A stretch of DNA of 64,000 bases from Ophioderma brevispina (Eukaryota > Echinodermata > Ophiuroidea > Amphilepidida > Ophiodermatidae). The notes beneath the pieces are model-generated. The model did no database searches and had not been told where the DNA came from. It saw only the letters and a list, made by a program, of their open reading frames with translations. The DNA is taken from contig JAMKCH010051327.1 in assembly GCA_023653785.1 (NCBI GenBank), positions 84,831 to 148,830 of the forward strand. The letters are read 5' to 3'. The translations under genes were made by a program, and so were the position numbers. This document shows positions 33,721-45,044 of this stretch, one piece after another (within the stretch, counting starts at the first letter, position 1; every line of letters starts with the position of its first letter).

Positions 33721-35053
33721 AATATGCGTTGCTCGTCTTTGCTCAGGGTACAATCCTCTGCTAACTGATGGTCTCAGCATGCCATCCAGAGTTCTTGCGA
33801 TGTTGCTGCTTGAAACATTTGTGCATTCAATTGACCTAAAGTCAATCAGGGGTTTGTTATCTAGGTACTACGAGCCTGAAGCTAGCTCTCATTGTCGTTT
33901 CAAACCTTCCCGTTTATTGGACCTCCTTTGGTAGCTTGTTGCGTTGCGGCGCCCATCTTTCAGATATTGGTAATGAAATGATCGGTGGCTGCGAGTTGCA
34001 GTGATACTAAAGTATCAGCAACCTCCAAATAGTCTGTTGCGTCTTCGCCTCAAATGCATCAATCGGCGATTTCTATCACATGTCCAATTTTCGCCTGTTA
34101 CTTCCCTCTAGCAGCCATTATGTGATAAGGGGGAGTTGATTTTAACGTATAAGAGGACAATTTTTGACTAATGCTGCGTAATTTCCCGGTGGGCAAATGA
34201 TGGGCAAAGAAAGAACGATTTTTTAAAACCAAGCTTTTAACCTTATTTTATACAATACTTGGCAAGATTTCGCAAAAGACTAGAGCATCTGGATTTAGTT
34301 AAAACTTTTTTTAACAAGTAAAGAATTGGCAATGCTTGAGCCAATTACGCGCGAAATCGATTGTTCATTTAGCGAAATAGATTATTATAAATGAAAGGAA
34401 AACTTATTTGGGGATGTCCTTACGAATTCACGCGAATGAATTTCCAATACAATTAAATGAAATGCACATTCGCGAATCGTACACATTATTTTATCGTTGG
34501 ACTGCTTGGTTTTGGAAATAGATGGTTTATGTTCTAAATTGAAATGGGGATTGTGAATGTTCATACAATTCGATTGCGCACGAAATTGAAAATGCATCCA
34601 TTTCATTTCAATTGATGTGCGATATTTTGCCGAATCGTCCAGGAAACCTATAATTAAAAATATTAATATTTAAGAGCCAAATTTGTAAAGGTTGTCATTT
34701 TTCTGATTCGTTTGGTCTCAGTGACAATTCTGCGCTTCTTTTACAATCAATCATCATCATCGATCAGTAGCATCCATTGATGTCGTCAAGCTCGATGTTT
34801 CCTTATTTCACATGTCGTTTTGCCACCATCATCACCGCGATCGTTATTCTTATCATCGTGGCATACATGGCATCATCTTTAAAAAAGTAAAAACCCGTAG
34901 CTAGTATAGTAATCTCACCATACCAACCTTAGAAATCACGTTCATGCATGAGTCGAATACGTATTCGATTCCTTAGAACACAGCGAATCAACATTTGGGT
35001 TTTGACAAACTTCAATCACATTCTGGGGCCATTTTGAATCAGAAAACAGTTGG
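33721..35053. other. Non-coding DNA, ATTCG-rich in part
   Basis: 34330-34640 is rich in 'aattcg', 'cgaaat', 'cgaatcg' and 'aattgaaa' words like those at 12.2, 13.4 and 32.1 kb, suggesting scattered copies of one element. The remainder shows no gene. Confidence 0.4.
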
Positions 35054-35059
35054 TTCTTT
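35054..35059. repeat. Polinton target-site duplication, left
   Basis: 'ttcttt' directly precedes the terminal 'agtag' of the element. The right flank is 'ttcttg' (52591-52596). Five of six bases agree, and Polintons are known to make 6-bp duplications. Confidence 0.7.
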
Positions 35060-35362
35060 AGTAGAATAGAAAGGGCCATTCTGGGCCAAAATTGATTTTA
35101 CAGAATTTCGCTGTACAAAAGCTCCCGCCTTCTTCACAACACCATTACACAAAACTCCGCTACAAAACCCCCTATCCCACTACATCACACAGAAACTCCT
35201 CTACACTCCCTCCCCACACCACGCCCACCACATACATCCACAATCCTTCTATAACAACCCCCTAGATACCCTTATGTACAAACTTCTGTTAACCTGCTCC
35301 TAATCCCAAATGTTTTTTTTGGCAAAAAAAATTGATTTATAAAAATTTCATATAACAAAAAA

Positions 35363-35581
35363 ATGGCAGCGCAAAAATTGAAATTTCACCGGAGGAGTTC
35401 GATCAGCTCTGCGAGGATCACAACCAGAGTTCCAAGAAATCCTCAAATGGGAGGAACCGGAAGTCGACGCAATCTACATGATCACAGCGCATCAAACATT
35501 AAAAACCCTCCCAAAGGAAATTGTTTGTATCGTTACACTCCATGGAGGCGAACAATTTTGGGCTCCTTCGGTTCTAACTAA
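35363..35581 (+). CDS. Small frame inside the left inverted repeat
   Basis: A 72-codon frame starts 'MAAQKLKFHRRSS'. The right inverted repeat carries the equivalent frame on the minus strand from about 52319, starting 'MAAAKILKF', then a counterpart that also decodes 'CEDHATRFQEILKWEEL'. In the left copy the same amino-acid series appears only after a frame change. Two copies, one in each arm, suggest that a real small gene lies within the inverted repeat. Its function is unknown. Confidence 0.4.
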   Translation: MAAQKLKFHRRSSISSARITTRVPRNPQMGGTGSRRNLHDHSASNIKNPPKGNCLYRYTPWRRTILGSFGSN

Positions 35582-35692
35582 GAAACAAAAACTCAAAAAA
35601 CCATCCTCTTCTAGTTAGACCGAAAGGCAAGCGCAAAAAGCACGAATTGGCGTGATTACCACGACCTCGATCTAGTGAAACCAAAAAAACTA

Positions 35693-35728
35693 ATCCCAGC
35701 CTGGATAAACTCAGCCGGGATTTTTTTT
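35693..35728 (+). terminator. Hairpin plus T-run in the left inverted repeat
   Basis: 'atcccagcctgg' and 'cagccgggat' pair around a 'ataaact' loop and are followed by eight T. It is the same hairpin family as at about 39895 and 51965. Confidence 0.6.
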
Positions 35729-36121
35729 AAATTCTATTATGGGAAAAAAGTCATATAATAAAAATTGGAATATTCAAAAAGATATTTCAATGTTGACAAG
35801 AAATCAAGTCTCGAATCAAAACTGAATATCGACTTTAATGTTTTTTTTACAATGAACAATTGATTCAACTCATCAAGCAAATAATCCAGTCAATTATTCG
35901 GCTAGTTTGGTATGACGTGGTTTTGATCAAGACGCTAGGAGGTTACCTCAGTTTCGAAAGTGCAAAATATTCGAGGGAGTATTATTTGAAGAACAAGAGA
36001 AATTATCGCGCCTCCCCATATTAAAATACTAGCACAAAAAGAATCTGTAACTAACAAATTTAGTATTTACAGAATTTTTTTTTATCTAAGAAAATAATTT
36101 GTTACATATAATAAAGTAACG

Positions 36122-36480
36122 ATGGAACGAACCGTAAAAGAATTGCGAATGCTCGCAAAAGATGCAGGCCTCCGAGACCTACTCTCGCATGAGAAAAACC
36201 GAGCTTCTAACGTTTCTCGACGAGAACTACATCTGCTCAAGAATATATTGGATGCTCCCAGTCCCCAAATTATTGTGTACATCTTTTCTCCCAAACCAAC
36301 TTCGGACGTACCCACCAGCTTCTATCAACATACAACAACAACATCCACAGCAGGATTGGTCCTTTCTAGTGTACCACAAACCAGCTCCAAGACGGAGTGA
36401 TAGACTTAAAAAACTTCAAAAGCGCATCAAAGCCTTTACCAACATAAGAGAAAGCCAGTTGAAATAATGAGACTGAATCT
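36122..36480 (+). pseudogene. SAP-like N-terminal module upstream of PolB
   Basis: The first frame starts 'MERTVKELRMLAKDAGLR'. A one-base frame change continues it as 'YSRMRKTELLTFLDE'. Together they show the helix-turn-helix pattern of a SAP/Rho-N DNA-binding motif (elr.lAk..gl....rmrK.eLl..L). A Pro/Arg-rich linker follows, including 'KPAPRRSDRLKKLQKR'. SAP-like modules are seen in front of polymerase genes in some Polintons, as I know the family. It may be a separate small gene or the N-terminus of the polymerase. Confidence 0.6.
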
Positions 36481-39400
36481 GCTTTGAATCGATTTGCTAC
36501 GCAGTACAAAGATCAATGGACGTTCGGATATGAACCAAAAAACCTTTCTTACAGCCACCAAAAGTCTGTGTAAATCTTTTAAAAAACCGACAACGTCAAC
36601 AAAGTTGTGTTAATTCTGTCGTTGTAATGATGGAGAAAAAACAAACTTCAACGGGTGAATAGTGGTGAAAGAAGCTCCATTTTGTCTGGTGTAGAGTTAA
36701 CCTCGAAGCAACCAATCTCGCTAACTGTATGAAAAAGCGGAAGTCTAACGATTTTGGAGACATTTAACATTCCAAAACAGTGAAGTGGATGGGTCTTCAA
36801 GTCTATGATATCCTTAGAATTCACACAGTCGAGTACAAACCTTTTGAGTGGTCATCCGTACATTCCACTGTCCAGAGATTCGGCTAAAACACACCGCTAA
36901 TCAATCTCAAGAATGAGACCAACAGTGCTTCACGTGGGCAAGTTACAAGAGCTCCAAATCCCACTGAATCACATCCGAGCGATCGCAAAAAACTGGAAAT
37001 CAAGAGCCGAAGAGCGTCAACTGGGACGGGCACCTCACATTTTTCCAACTTCCCCTCTCAAAGACATCGACAAGTGTTATGAAAAAAACATCCATCACAG
37101 TTTTGTCAATGTCGCAGGAATTGCAGAGAAAGGTTCATGCAGAGATCAAGCATGAAATGAAGTTATCCGCTATAACAGTCTTTAACCACAACCGAGAACT
37201 CAAACTTGACTTCTTTTGTTTCGAAACTCTGAAACTCCAGCATTCCTGTGTGATCAAAAATATGAGCAGACGGTACCAGTCAGAAATATAACAAAGCCAG
37301 GCTATGCGGTACTATTGTTCGAAGATGTTGTTCTTCTTACCTTCCAAAAGCACAACGTACATACGACCTTTGTCAAATGAATGAAACCGTGAAGGTTGAA
37401 ATGCCAATGAAAGGTTAACTTCAGTATTTCAAACACCATTTCAAATCCCAACCATGTAACCTTTAACCGTGATAATGCTGATTTCCGACTCTTTTCACAA
37501 AACCGATTCACACGTGCCAACCAGACTCCAAAGACTCGTGATCCAAAAAAAAATATCAAAAGCATGAACCCTCTGGTTTTTTGCTACTAACATTAAATGC
37601 CTTTTGACGATTCGGTTTACACTCAAGATCCTGTGATTTACACTAAACAATCAGAAAATGAAGATGGTTGCCAATTTTTGTAGACCGGCTAGAAGAAAAA
37701 CAATCGGAAATCTACAGCACGTTTTGGAACCATAAAAACAACCGTTTTGTGTCGGTAAATAATAAATGATTTTTAGTCCGCGTGAGCGAGAAATCTCTGA
37801 GAATCAACCCATTGTCACAATTGTAAGCAATTCTCACTCCCGGAGACAAAGAAAACTACAACGTTCGAGATCATTGTTCATTTCACTGGGAAATTCAGAG
37901 GAGCAGCCACATAATTGCAATCCTCGCTTATAGAACATCAACATTTTTTTCCAGTGATCTTTCACACTTGGGTCTATGATGCACTTCTTTTTATCCAAAT
38001 CTTGAGAAACGAGGGGAACATAGACTGCACCCCAGCAATGAGACAGTACATTTTCTTTCACCAAACAAATACAGTTGACACCGTTTTTTTAACAAAGATA
38101 ACAAATTGGTTGAAGTCATGCGTGATCTTAGATTTATCGACAGTTTCGAGTTTTTGACTTGGACTTGGTAAGCTTGTTGCCAACCTCGATGAATTTTACG
38201 ATTACCAAAAATTTTTCCCGCAAGAAGATCATCCAAAGGCAGCTTTCCTCAGAAAGGGAGTTGCTATCCATAAATTTATGTGCATTCTATCGAAAGACTC
38301 AACGACATACCACTTCCCACCAAAGGATGCTTTTACTCCCCTCAATGATACCAGCATATCCGAAGAGGACTATGCTCACGCTCAAAAGGGGTGGTCTGCC
38401 TTCGACATGAAATCGATGATGGATTATCACGATCTGTATCTCAAGACTGTGTCCTAACTATTGGCGGATTCTTTTGAAAACTTCAGAAAAGTCCTGTGTG
38501 AAAATTATTGACTTGATTTTTGGATACACGACTCTGTACTATCCTACGATGCGATGCTAAGAAAACTAAAATTGAACTCGAGCTTCTCACAGAGATTGAC
38601 ATGATGCATATATTGAAAAAGGTATACGAGGAGGTGTAGCGATGATTGCCCACCAGCAGGCTGAGAGAAACAACAAGTCACATGGGAGACAAAAATGACT
38701 CCACGCGTTCTTCGAAGTTCATCCAATATATGGATCTCACACTCTCTTGGATTGTCGATAGTCCAATATTGCGGTAGGATACGTCAAATGGATGACTGAG
38801 GAACAAATCGAGAATTGGCGTGAACAAGCATGCATTCTTGAGGTGGATCTCGAATACCCTCGTGAGCTTCACGATTCTTCATAACGACCTATCCTTAGGC
38901 TCCAGTAAAGAGTTATAGTTACAAAGTTGAAAACCAATATCCAATCTTGAAACAAGAAAACTAAAGTATTCCACAGAGCCCTGAAATTGGCTTAGATCTT
39001 GGACCAGACTACCACGATCCATCGTGGAAATAAAATTCCTTGAAGAGCTTTATGAAAAGTACTAGATTTGAACCTGCGCTCCGAACTAAGCTGATCCAGA
39101 GTTTTGAAAAAGATTTTTCAAGCTGATGAATAACTCAGTGTTTGGCAAAACGATGGAAACTTCGAAAAAGAGTTGAATCCAGTTAGTGAACGATCGTGTA
39201 AAAGCTACCAGTTGGCTTCGAACGCAATACGATCGACCACAATCTCTTCGACGAAAATTTTGATCGCTAATCCACATGATTGTGGAAAAATCAAACTGTA
39301 TTTCAACAAGCCAATTTATTTGGGTATGAGCATTCTTGACTTTTTCGAAGGACTAGATTTACGTACGACTTTCACCACAACTACATCAAGCCAAGTACGG

Positions 39401-39800
39401 AACATGAGCGAAGCTGTTGCATGACAGCTACGGATTCTCTCTTGTATGAGATTCAGACTGAAGATTTCTACAAGGATATTACTCCAGACGTGCAAAAATT
39501 CTTCGCCCTATACGCCCTAAGATGTTGAGGGAGAAGAAGTTGAAGAAAGCAAAGGGTTGTGAAAGAAAAATATTATATTTTTTTTATTAGTTTTATTGTT
39601 TTCAAACAAAAAATGCTTAGTTTGACCAAAAAACCTCAAAGGAGAACTATGAACGTGATCAGAAAGCTACGCTCATGAGATCTATACAGAGGAGGGTGAA
39701 CAAGTTCCCGCTCTGGATCAAAAAGATGACAAGCGTTTTATACTAGCAGACCAAGTGAACACATCCGCTCTTTATTACGACGCCATCTCCTATTGAAACA
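36480..39800 (+). pseudogene. polB: Protein-primed DNA polymerase B (pPolB), broken
   Basis: This family copies the Polinton genome using a protein primer. The N-terminal half (about 36900-37560) holds blocks such as 'LQIPLNHIRAIAK'. An exonuclease-side block 'LRFIDSFEF' lies near 38130-38155, and 'MKSMMDYHDLYLKT' near 38409-38450. The palm motif 'KLMNNSVFGKTME' is at 39120-39158. A 'KPIYLGMSILDF' block at about 39308-39345 precedes the motif-C site at 39427-39438. That site reads A-T-D-S where D-T-D-S is expected, so one metal-binding Asp is lost. A C-terminal 'MNVIRKLRS' block is near 39648-39675. At least ten frame changes and several stops interrupt it. The size is normal for the family. 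It is followed by a hairpin plus T-run. Confidence 0.85.
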
Positions 39801-39892
39801 GTGTATATCATAGACCATGCACCTTGTTCCTATATTGGTGTGGTCAACCTCTCCCACCGAACTCCGTATGTCCATCCAAAACTATAGAAAAA

Positions 39893-39926
39893 AACAGCAT
39901 GGGAGTTTATCCAGCTGGGATTTTTT
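39893..39926 (+). terminator. Hairpin plus T-run after PolB
   Basis: 'agtttatccagctgggatttttt' shares its 3' arm and T-run with the hairpins at 35693 and 51965. The 5' arm ('cagcatggg') is partly decayed. It lies about 100 bp past the polymerase C-terminal block. Confidence 0.5.
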
Positions 39927-39929
39927 AAT

Positions 39930-41760
39930 TTCAAATTCCTTCTGGTGGTTTTTCATAACATGTTTAGGACCTTACTTGCATAAGACTATGTGCAATGCTG
40001 GCTTCCGTTTATTCCTTATTTGGTTAACACTATAAACAACAAAACACTGTGATTGTTTGGTGTAATATAAAAAGAGGGTATAACCCTCTGGTTCTGGTTG
40101 GCCAGTTATATGTACAAACAATATTCTAATACAGTGTTAGGGAAATTTGGCATGCAAGAGAGATTCATGATACATTTGTTGTGTGGTCTCGAAATAAACA
40201 TTCCAGCATTCCACGCACAGCAATTACCCTGGACATCCTGACGTGCTCGGTTTTTTTTTTTTGAATTTTTTTTCCAGAAAATTTAAAAAAAATGGAGAAA
40301 CGTGACGCTAACAGCCACGCCGTCCAGTGCGGCAATCGCGACAGCGTAGCAAAAACAAAATCGGGTAGACGTCTTCACTTTTCGGCCTTGGAATGCAGGA
40401 AGTGGCCTTCTACTTTTGTCATCAAATAGCAAGGTCACGGGACGGTCATTATCTCAAATAACCGTGGTCATAAACGAAATAGATTCTTAAAGTATGAATT
40501 TCTACAGTTATTTTGATTTGGACTCTTATTATGAGCTTGCGGGCCAATTTTAGTGGAAAATTTTTAAGAGTGGGTGACGTCACGGCATTGTGTTTACGTA
40601 TTATTTTTTTGCCCCGGGAACCACACTCCGATATATACGCGCTAGGCATCCGCTTTACTAAACACGTGGAAAAAGGATCGCATTTCGCCATCGTACGCGT
40701 ATTGGGATAATGGGTCACTTTTGCACGTTTTGGCCAAAAAATAACCATTGTACATCTGAGTATGCGGTCGTAAAATTTACAGAATTGTTGGCACATAGGG
40801 GTTTGACGTGGGGGTTTGATGTTTAACACGTGTGGGATAGGAGATTTTGCTGTATCTCAGTAGGGAAAGGTGCTAGGGCTTAGGACATGTTTTTCTGTAG
40901 GGTAGTTTTTGGGGTCGGGGAGGTGTTTCTAGAATAAAAATTTTGCGTGTTTCAAAAAATTCCTAATTTCACGATGCATAACTTTAGTGAAATTGTTTCT
41001 GAATGCATCAGGAGAGAATTACACGGCAATAGGGGGGTCAAGCAGGTCAAGGGCATTGCAACTTTATTTTTTCTCCTATAGGGAAATTTCCAAACAAATG
41101 AATTATGATTTATGAGGTGTATTAGCTGAATTTTTTGAGATGCAAATATGTGATTTCAATGCACTTTTTAAAACTAAAATCCTAAACAAAAATTCTTTAA
41201 AAAGACTGGTACGATTGATACACTATCTATGCAAATTGTAAAAAACACAGACTTCGAAACCGGAAAAGCACAAAAAAAAACCCCATGTGAAAAAGCTGTT
41301 TTGAACAAGTGGGGACAATAATGGCAGCAAACGTCTGTTCGAAGAAGTTCCACGCAAGAAAACAAAGAATCTCAATGAAGGATCAATTACGATCACGCCA
41401 AAATTCTTTATTGATTCAAGGCTGCGCATGCGCTTGTATAATCCTTGTAAAATCTGCATGAAAATCGTTTGGTTGCGTTTTTTTGTGTTCGAATGAGGAT
41501 TTTAATAGAATTCCCTATCAAGCGGTTCGAGAGGACATCCCAGATCGAGGAAATTTATCTTTTTCTTGTTACAAAAAAAAAATAAGGTCGCAAAGTGTCA
41601 GAGTTGTGGTAAAAAATTACCCAAAACAAGTACGAGTGAAACTGCGGGTAAAAAGACACTGAAATAGAACCACGGTTGGGATTTTTAATATATCACATAC
41701 ATTAAAAGACCACGCAAACCAAAGCCGGTGAAACTTTTGGTATTGTCTGATTACAATATC
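39930..41760. other. Polinton interior, unassigned
   Basis: No standard Polinton gene was recognised. 40250-41000 contains a T13 run and higher-GC sequence ('acgtgacgctaacagccacg') unlike its neighbours, so it could be a later insertion. On the plus strand near 41586-41620 a short 'KCQSCGKKLPKT' zinc-ribbon-like piece appears, with no supporting neighbours. The minus frame 41174-41365 is not convincing. Confidence 0.35.
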
Positions 41761-41799
41761 TGTAAGCCAATCGCCCTACGCCTAGAGGCCTACAACCGC

Positions 41800-42490
41800 A
41801 CACCTATTTTCATTTTTTTGATCGATTCAGTCTGATCTTCATCCAGGTTATCTCTCACCGAGGTTGCGTTCGGGTAAGCATCCAATTCATTTCCGTGATA
41901 TTGTAATACTGTCTCATCGCATCATCAACATCCGCGAATGTTCTTCCTGCGTGATCGTTGCCTCTTCAAATGTCGTGATATAGTCGATCTCTGAAGTCCT
42001 TGCTTGATTCCACTTATTTCTGTCCGCTTCCAATCTTTCCAAGCGAATCGTGTTCTTTTTCGTTCCGCGGAGATGCCCATCTAACTGAAACAAATTGCTT
42101 CCTTAAAAGCTACGGCGTTTGTAGTAAGCCGATCCGAGCATCATCATATAGCTCCTGCCAGGTTTTTAGATTTTAGCAAAAAAAAAAAAAAAAATCCTGA
42201 GAAACTAATCCAAATTTTTTTTTATGTTGCATTACAGTTATCCGGTGATTATTTCATCAGGCAACCATCCTTGTTTTACTGCATAGTCTCTTATCCAAGT
42301 TTGCTGAAAAGACACTCAAAGTCAATTTTTCCAATATCATCACATCTAGCTGACTTAGATTTGCAGGCTTTCATTTTTTAAAAACCGCTTCATCAGCCAG
42401 CTAGGTCCATCATAACAACTTTTGTGCCCGCTTTGTATCTGAATTTACGAGCATGTTCACGTTTGGATTATCTGCCATTTTTCTTTTTCT
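41800..42490 (-). pseudogene. Small Polinton minus-strand frames of unknown function
   Basis: Frames in this stretch carry Glu/Lys-rich blocks such as 'LEADRNKWNQARTSEIDYI' (near 41990-42050), which look helical. An ATG with 'MADNPNVNMLVNSDTKRAQK' starts near 42478. These may be two small genes downstream of the ATPase and coiled-coil genes. No family was recognised. Confidence 0.35.
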
Positions 42491-42519
42491 GTTATACTAG
42501 AAATTATCGAAATTGAATA

Positions 42520-43031
42520 TTATTTTTTTCTTTTGGATGTTGAGCTGGAGATGGTGGTGGAGCTGGAGGTGGACCTGAAGATGAAGCTGCCCATTTTTGT
42601 TATCCAAATGCTGGTTCATTAATCCCCCAACAATAACAAACCCTCCAACAAGAAGAGGAACAGAGGTTGACCAGCATCATTTTTTTCACCTCAACTCTGA
42701 TTGATATTGTGCAAGAGGCTCTTGTTCCACTTTCGCTTTCAGCCTGTGCGACTCTTCGAAGGCTTTCATCTTTGCGAGTCTTTCTTTTTTTTTGCGGCCA
42801 GTGCCTTCCAGCCCTTTTTTTTTTTTTTTGCTTAGCTTTTCGAGTTCATCCAGAGGTGAGTTTTTTCCAAGAAATCTTTTGCTCTGACGCTGATACAACA
42901 AGCTTAATCAGCTTTTCCCTCATGATTTCGAGCTTATCATTGTCAACTTCCTTTAGTTGGAGATTATGCTCTACAAACTCTGAGTCATCACTTCTGAGCA
43001 TCTTCTTCGATAATTTATCGATGTCAGTCAT
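42520..43031 (-). pseudogene. Coiled-coil, Lys/Glu-rich protein with Pro-rich tail
   Basis: It starts at ATG 43031 on the minus strand, eleven bases after the apparent end of the ATPase. The first 50 residues are acidic and basic heptad-like ('MTDIDKLSKKMLRSDDSEF'). After a frame change comes 'LDELEKLSKKKKKGLEG', then a Glu/Lys helix to about 42690. After another shift, a proline tail 'PPPAPPPSPAQHPKEKN' follows near 42530-42580. Tight spacing to the ATPase suggests co-transcription. The function is unknown; a scaffold or minor virion role is only a guess. Confidence 0.5.
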
Positions 43032-43039
43032 CTTTTATT

Positions 43040-43670
43040 TACTACAATTTTATGACCTCTGGCTGATTCAAAACCCTAATATTTTCGATCACTGATTTTG
43101 TTCTAGGTTTTTGTTTAGGCTTCTTCCTTTCCTTCACGGGTAACCACTTTGTTCTCATTCATAATCGTCTCAAAATCGTCTCCCCGCTTTTACACCAAAA
43201 GTTATCCAACCATTTGACCTGCCTCCTTATGGTTTTTGGAACAGCGACGTAAGCCTGAAAATCCACAGAGAACAATTGTCATGGCGCCCTGAACATGCTA
43301 GCTTTATCAGGCGCTTCTTTTTTTGCGATTCCTTCTTCAGCGATGCTGTCGTCGATCAAAAACAAACCTGAACCCCACGTCATTTTACTTATAACCTCGT
43401 AAAACACCTTGATTGTCGTGTGAAGCTGATCGTCAGATTTCGGAAACCATTCTTCGGGATCAACCATAAAAATCTGATCATGATCACTTGATCGCCCACG
43501 CTCGGGTTAGGTAAGCTTGTTTGCTGCTCCAATTTTGGACAGATTATCACCTGTACTCAACAAAATCTTAAATGTATTCTTTTCAAGGAGATCAGAATGA
43601 ACTCCGTCTTTCCGACCATCGTTTCGCCAGAAATGATCGCGCTATGTGAAAATTTGAAATTCCATTTTTT
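43040..43670 (-). pseudogene. FtsK/HerA-type DNA-packaging ATPase, broken
   Basis: This class pumps DNA into capsids in Polintons and related viruses. A Walker A loop 'GETMVGKTEF' lies at about 43600-43628. A Walker B-like 'GLFLIDDSIAEEG' is at about 43330-43370, and 'YVAVPKTIRRQVKW' at about 43215-43255, the region after Walker B that in this family reads tq.y.avPk..RrQ. The product is of ordinary size for Polinton ATPases (about 210-250 residues). Two or three frame changes interrupt it. It lies directly downstream of the capsid gene on the same strand, separated by two hairpins. Confidence 0.85.
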
Positions 43671-43775
43671 ATTTTTTTTATTTTAGCGGCGTCAAAAAAA
43701 CAGGAAAAAAACTTCTATGGAGATTAAATCCATAGAGTTTTTTTATTTAAAGGAGCTTTGCCTCCATTTTTTTAT
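43670..43775 (-). terminator. Two hairpins with T-runs between capsid and ATPase genes
   Basis: Reading the minus strand after the capsid stop, the first hairpin is 'ggaggcaaagctcc' followed by a T/A-rich tract. The second is 'ctatggatttaatctccatag' split as a perfect 7-bp stem (ctatgga / tccatag), followed by aag and seven T. On the plus strand the second one is also followed by seven T. This is the textbook form of an intrinsic terminator. Confidence 0.65.
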
Positions 43776-45040
43776 TTAATAGCCAGTTTTCTGCGCAAGC
43801 GTCCGTCGACGATACGCAGCATCGCATCTTGAATGTAAACACATACGCGTTGAGGTCGCCAGCGGTTTCAGCATCTTTCTCTATCTCGATTTGTTCGCTT
43901 TGACTAGCCCCCTTTAGTTTTCTTCCAGAACCATGAAGACTCGTTCTCATGGTCATCGTTCTCATGTCCTTCCAGAGTCCGTATTTCGCAGTCAGATAAT
44001 CTTTTAGCTTGACGTCTGACAGTTTACGCTTCTTTGAACCACCTGAGTTATTTCTATGTTTTCCCTCAGCAAAATGCTTCGACTTTCTTCAACTGCTGAT
44101 GAGGGCTCTTCCACTTGCGTTTATCTGATTTGGATTTCCATCCAATGTGACTGAAGACTTTCTTTATTTTTGGATTGTAGAAATTTTTCAGAGTCTCTAG
44201 CGTACGAGGCTCCACCACCATTAGCTGCTTGGTGACGAACAGAAATCACTATACCCTTGGCATGGTATTTAGCCTGCGGTTCCATGACGATGTTCCAGAC
44301 GTTTCCAGATTTGTTGAACTCTCTTGGTTGTGTCTAACACTCTATCGTACAGAATCCCACCCACACTTTCACCGTTGATGCGGTTTCTGATCATGGTAGC
44401 CAACTACTGATTATGTTATGACCTCGAATTCAAGAGTAATATCCGTCACCTGGTACTCACATTCGTCTCTGTGCTAACGACTACTCTTCCGTGATTGGTT
44501 GAAGGTAAGTTCGTAGGATAGCCTATCTTTAAGCTTATATTGGAAAAAGGGATTATGGGAGCTCAGCATTTCAAAGTCAAGTGGTATGCTGAACATGTTA
44601 TCAATGCGGTTCCTATTGCCACATCTTCGCGTCTGCCCCTTGGTCCCCAACATCTAGCCTGATTTTCTTACAGCTTCGGCTCATATTCCTTGAAGGACTG
44701 CATTTTCTCTCTCCCGCTGTTTTCCAAGCCTCTTCATAACAAAAAACACGTCCGGGTCATTCAAGGTAAATATGCTTTTGACCCTCTAGCTTGACTTTGA
44801 GTTTGCTCACGATAGCTCTTCCGAGATTGTTTACGATAGCCCGATTGGCGTCTGCATTTCCTCCTGTGGACTTTAGATCTACCATTGAACGTCGTCTGCC
44901 TGCTTCCTGGAACTATTACCATGTCCTTCCAAGTCCTGAAATTTGATTGTAAGAATTTCACCCGGTTTGGTCGTGCGGGATTGTGCGGTGTTTTGCGAAT
45001 TGTGCGACGTACTCCCTTGATTCCAGCGTTTGCAATTGAC
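43760..45040 (-). pseudogene. Polinton major capsid protein (double jelly roll), broken
   Basis: Minus-strand frames carry the family's landmarks in order. 'PGEILTIKF' (about 44945-44985) is near the N-terminus, followed by 'NNLGRAIVSKLKVKLEG' (about 44775-44830). 'SIPLDFEMLSSHNPFFQYK' and 'LSYELTFNQSRKSS' (about 44490-44600) and 'YQVTDITLEFEVIT' (about 44410-44455) follow. 'GDLNAYVFTFKMR' (about 43815-43860) is at the C-terminus. This is how the capsid protein proposed for Polintons reads. Frame changes occur about every 150-250 bp. It forms the icosahedral shell in the virion model of the family. It is followed by two hairpins and the packaging ATPase. Confidence 0.85.
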
Positions 45041-45044
45041 GGTA

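Larger units (their letters stand above)
35060..35735 (+). repeat. Polinton left terminal inverted repeat
   Basis: It matches the complement of about 51958-52590. Shared words in order are 'aaagggc.att..ggccaaaat', 'cacaaaa/cacca', 'gaaatttc', 'gaggatcac', 'ccaagaaatcctcaaatggga', 'ggctcc.tcggttctaact', 'gacctcgatctagtgaaacc' and 'actaatcccag.ctggataaa'. The arms differ by many small substitutions and indels. Confidence 0.85.

Noticed and set aside
41174..41459. Minus-strand frames in the Polinton interior
   Set aside because: Composition and lack of motifs suggest shadow frames of a broken plus-strand stretch.
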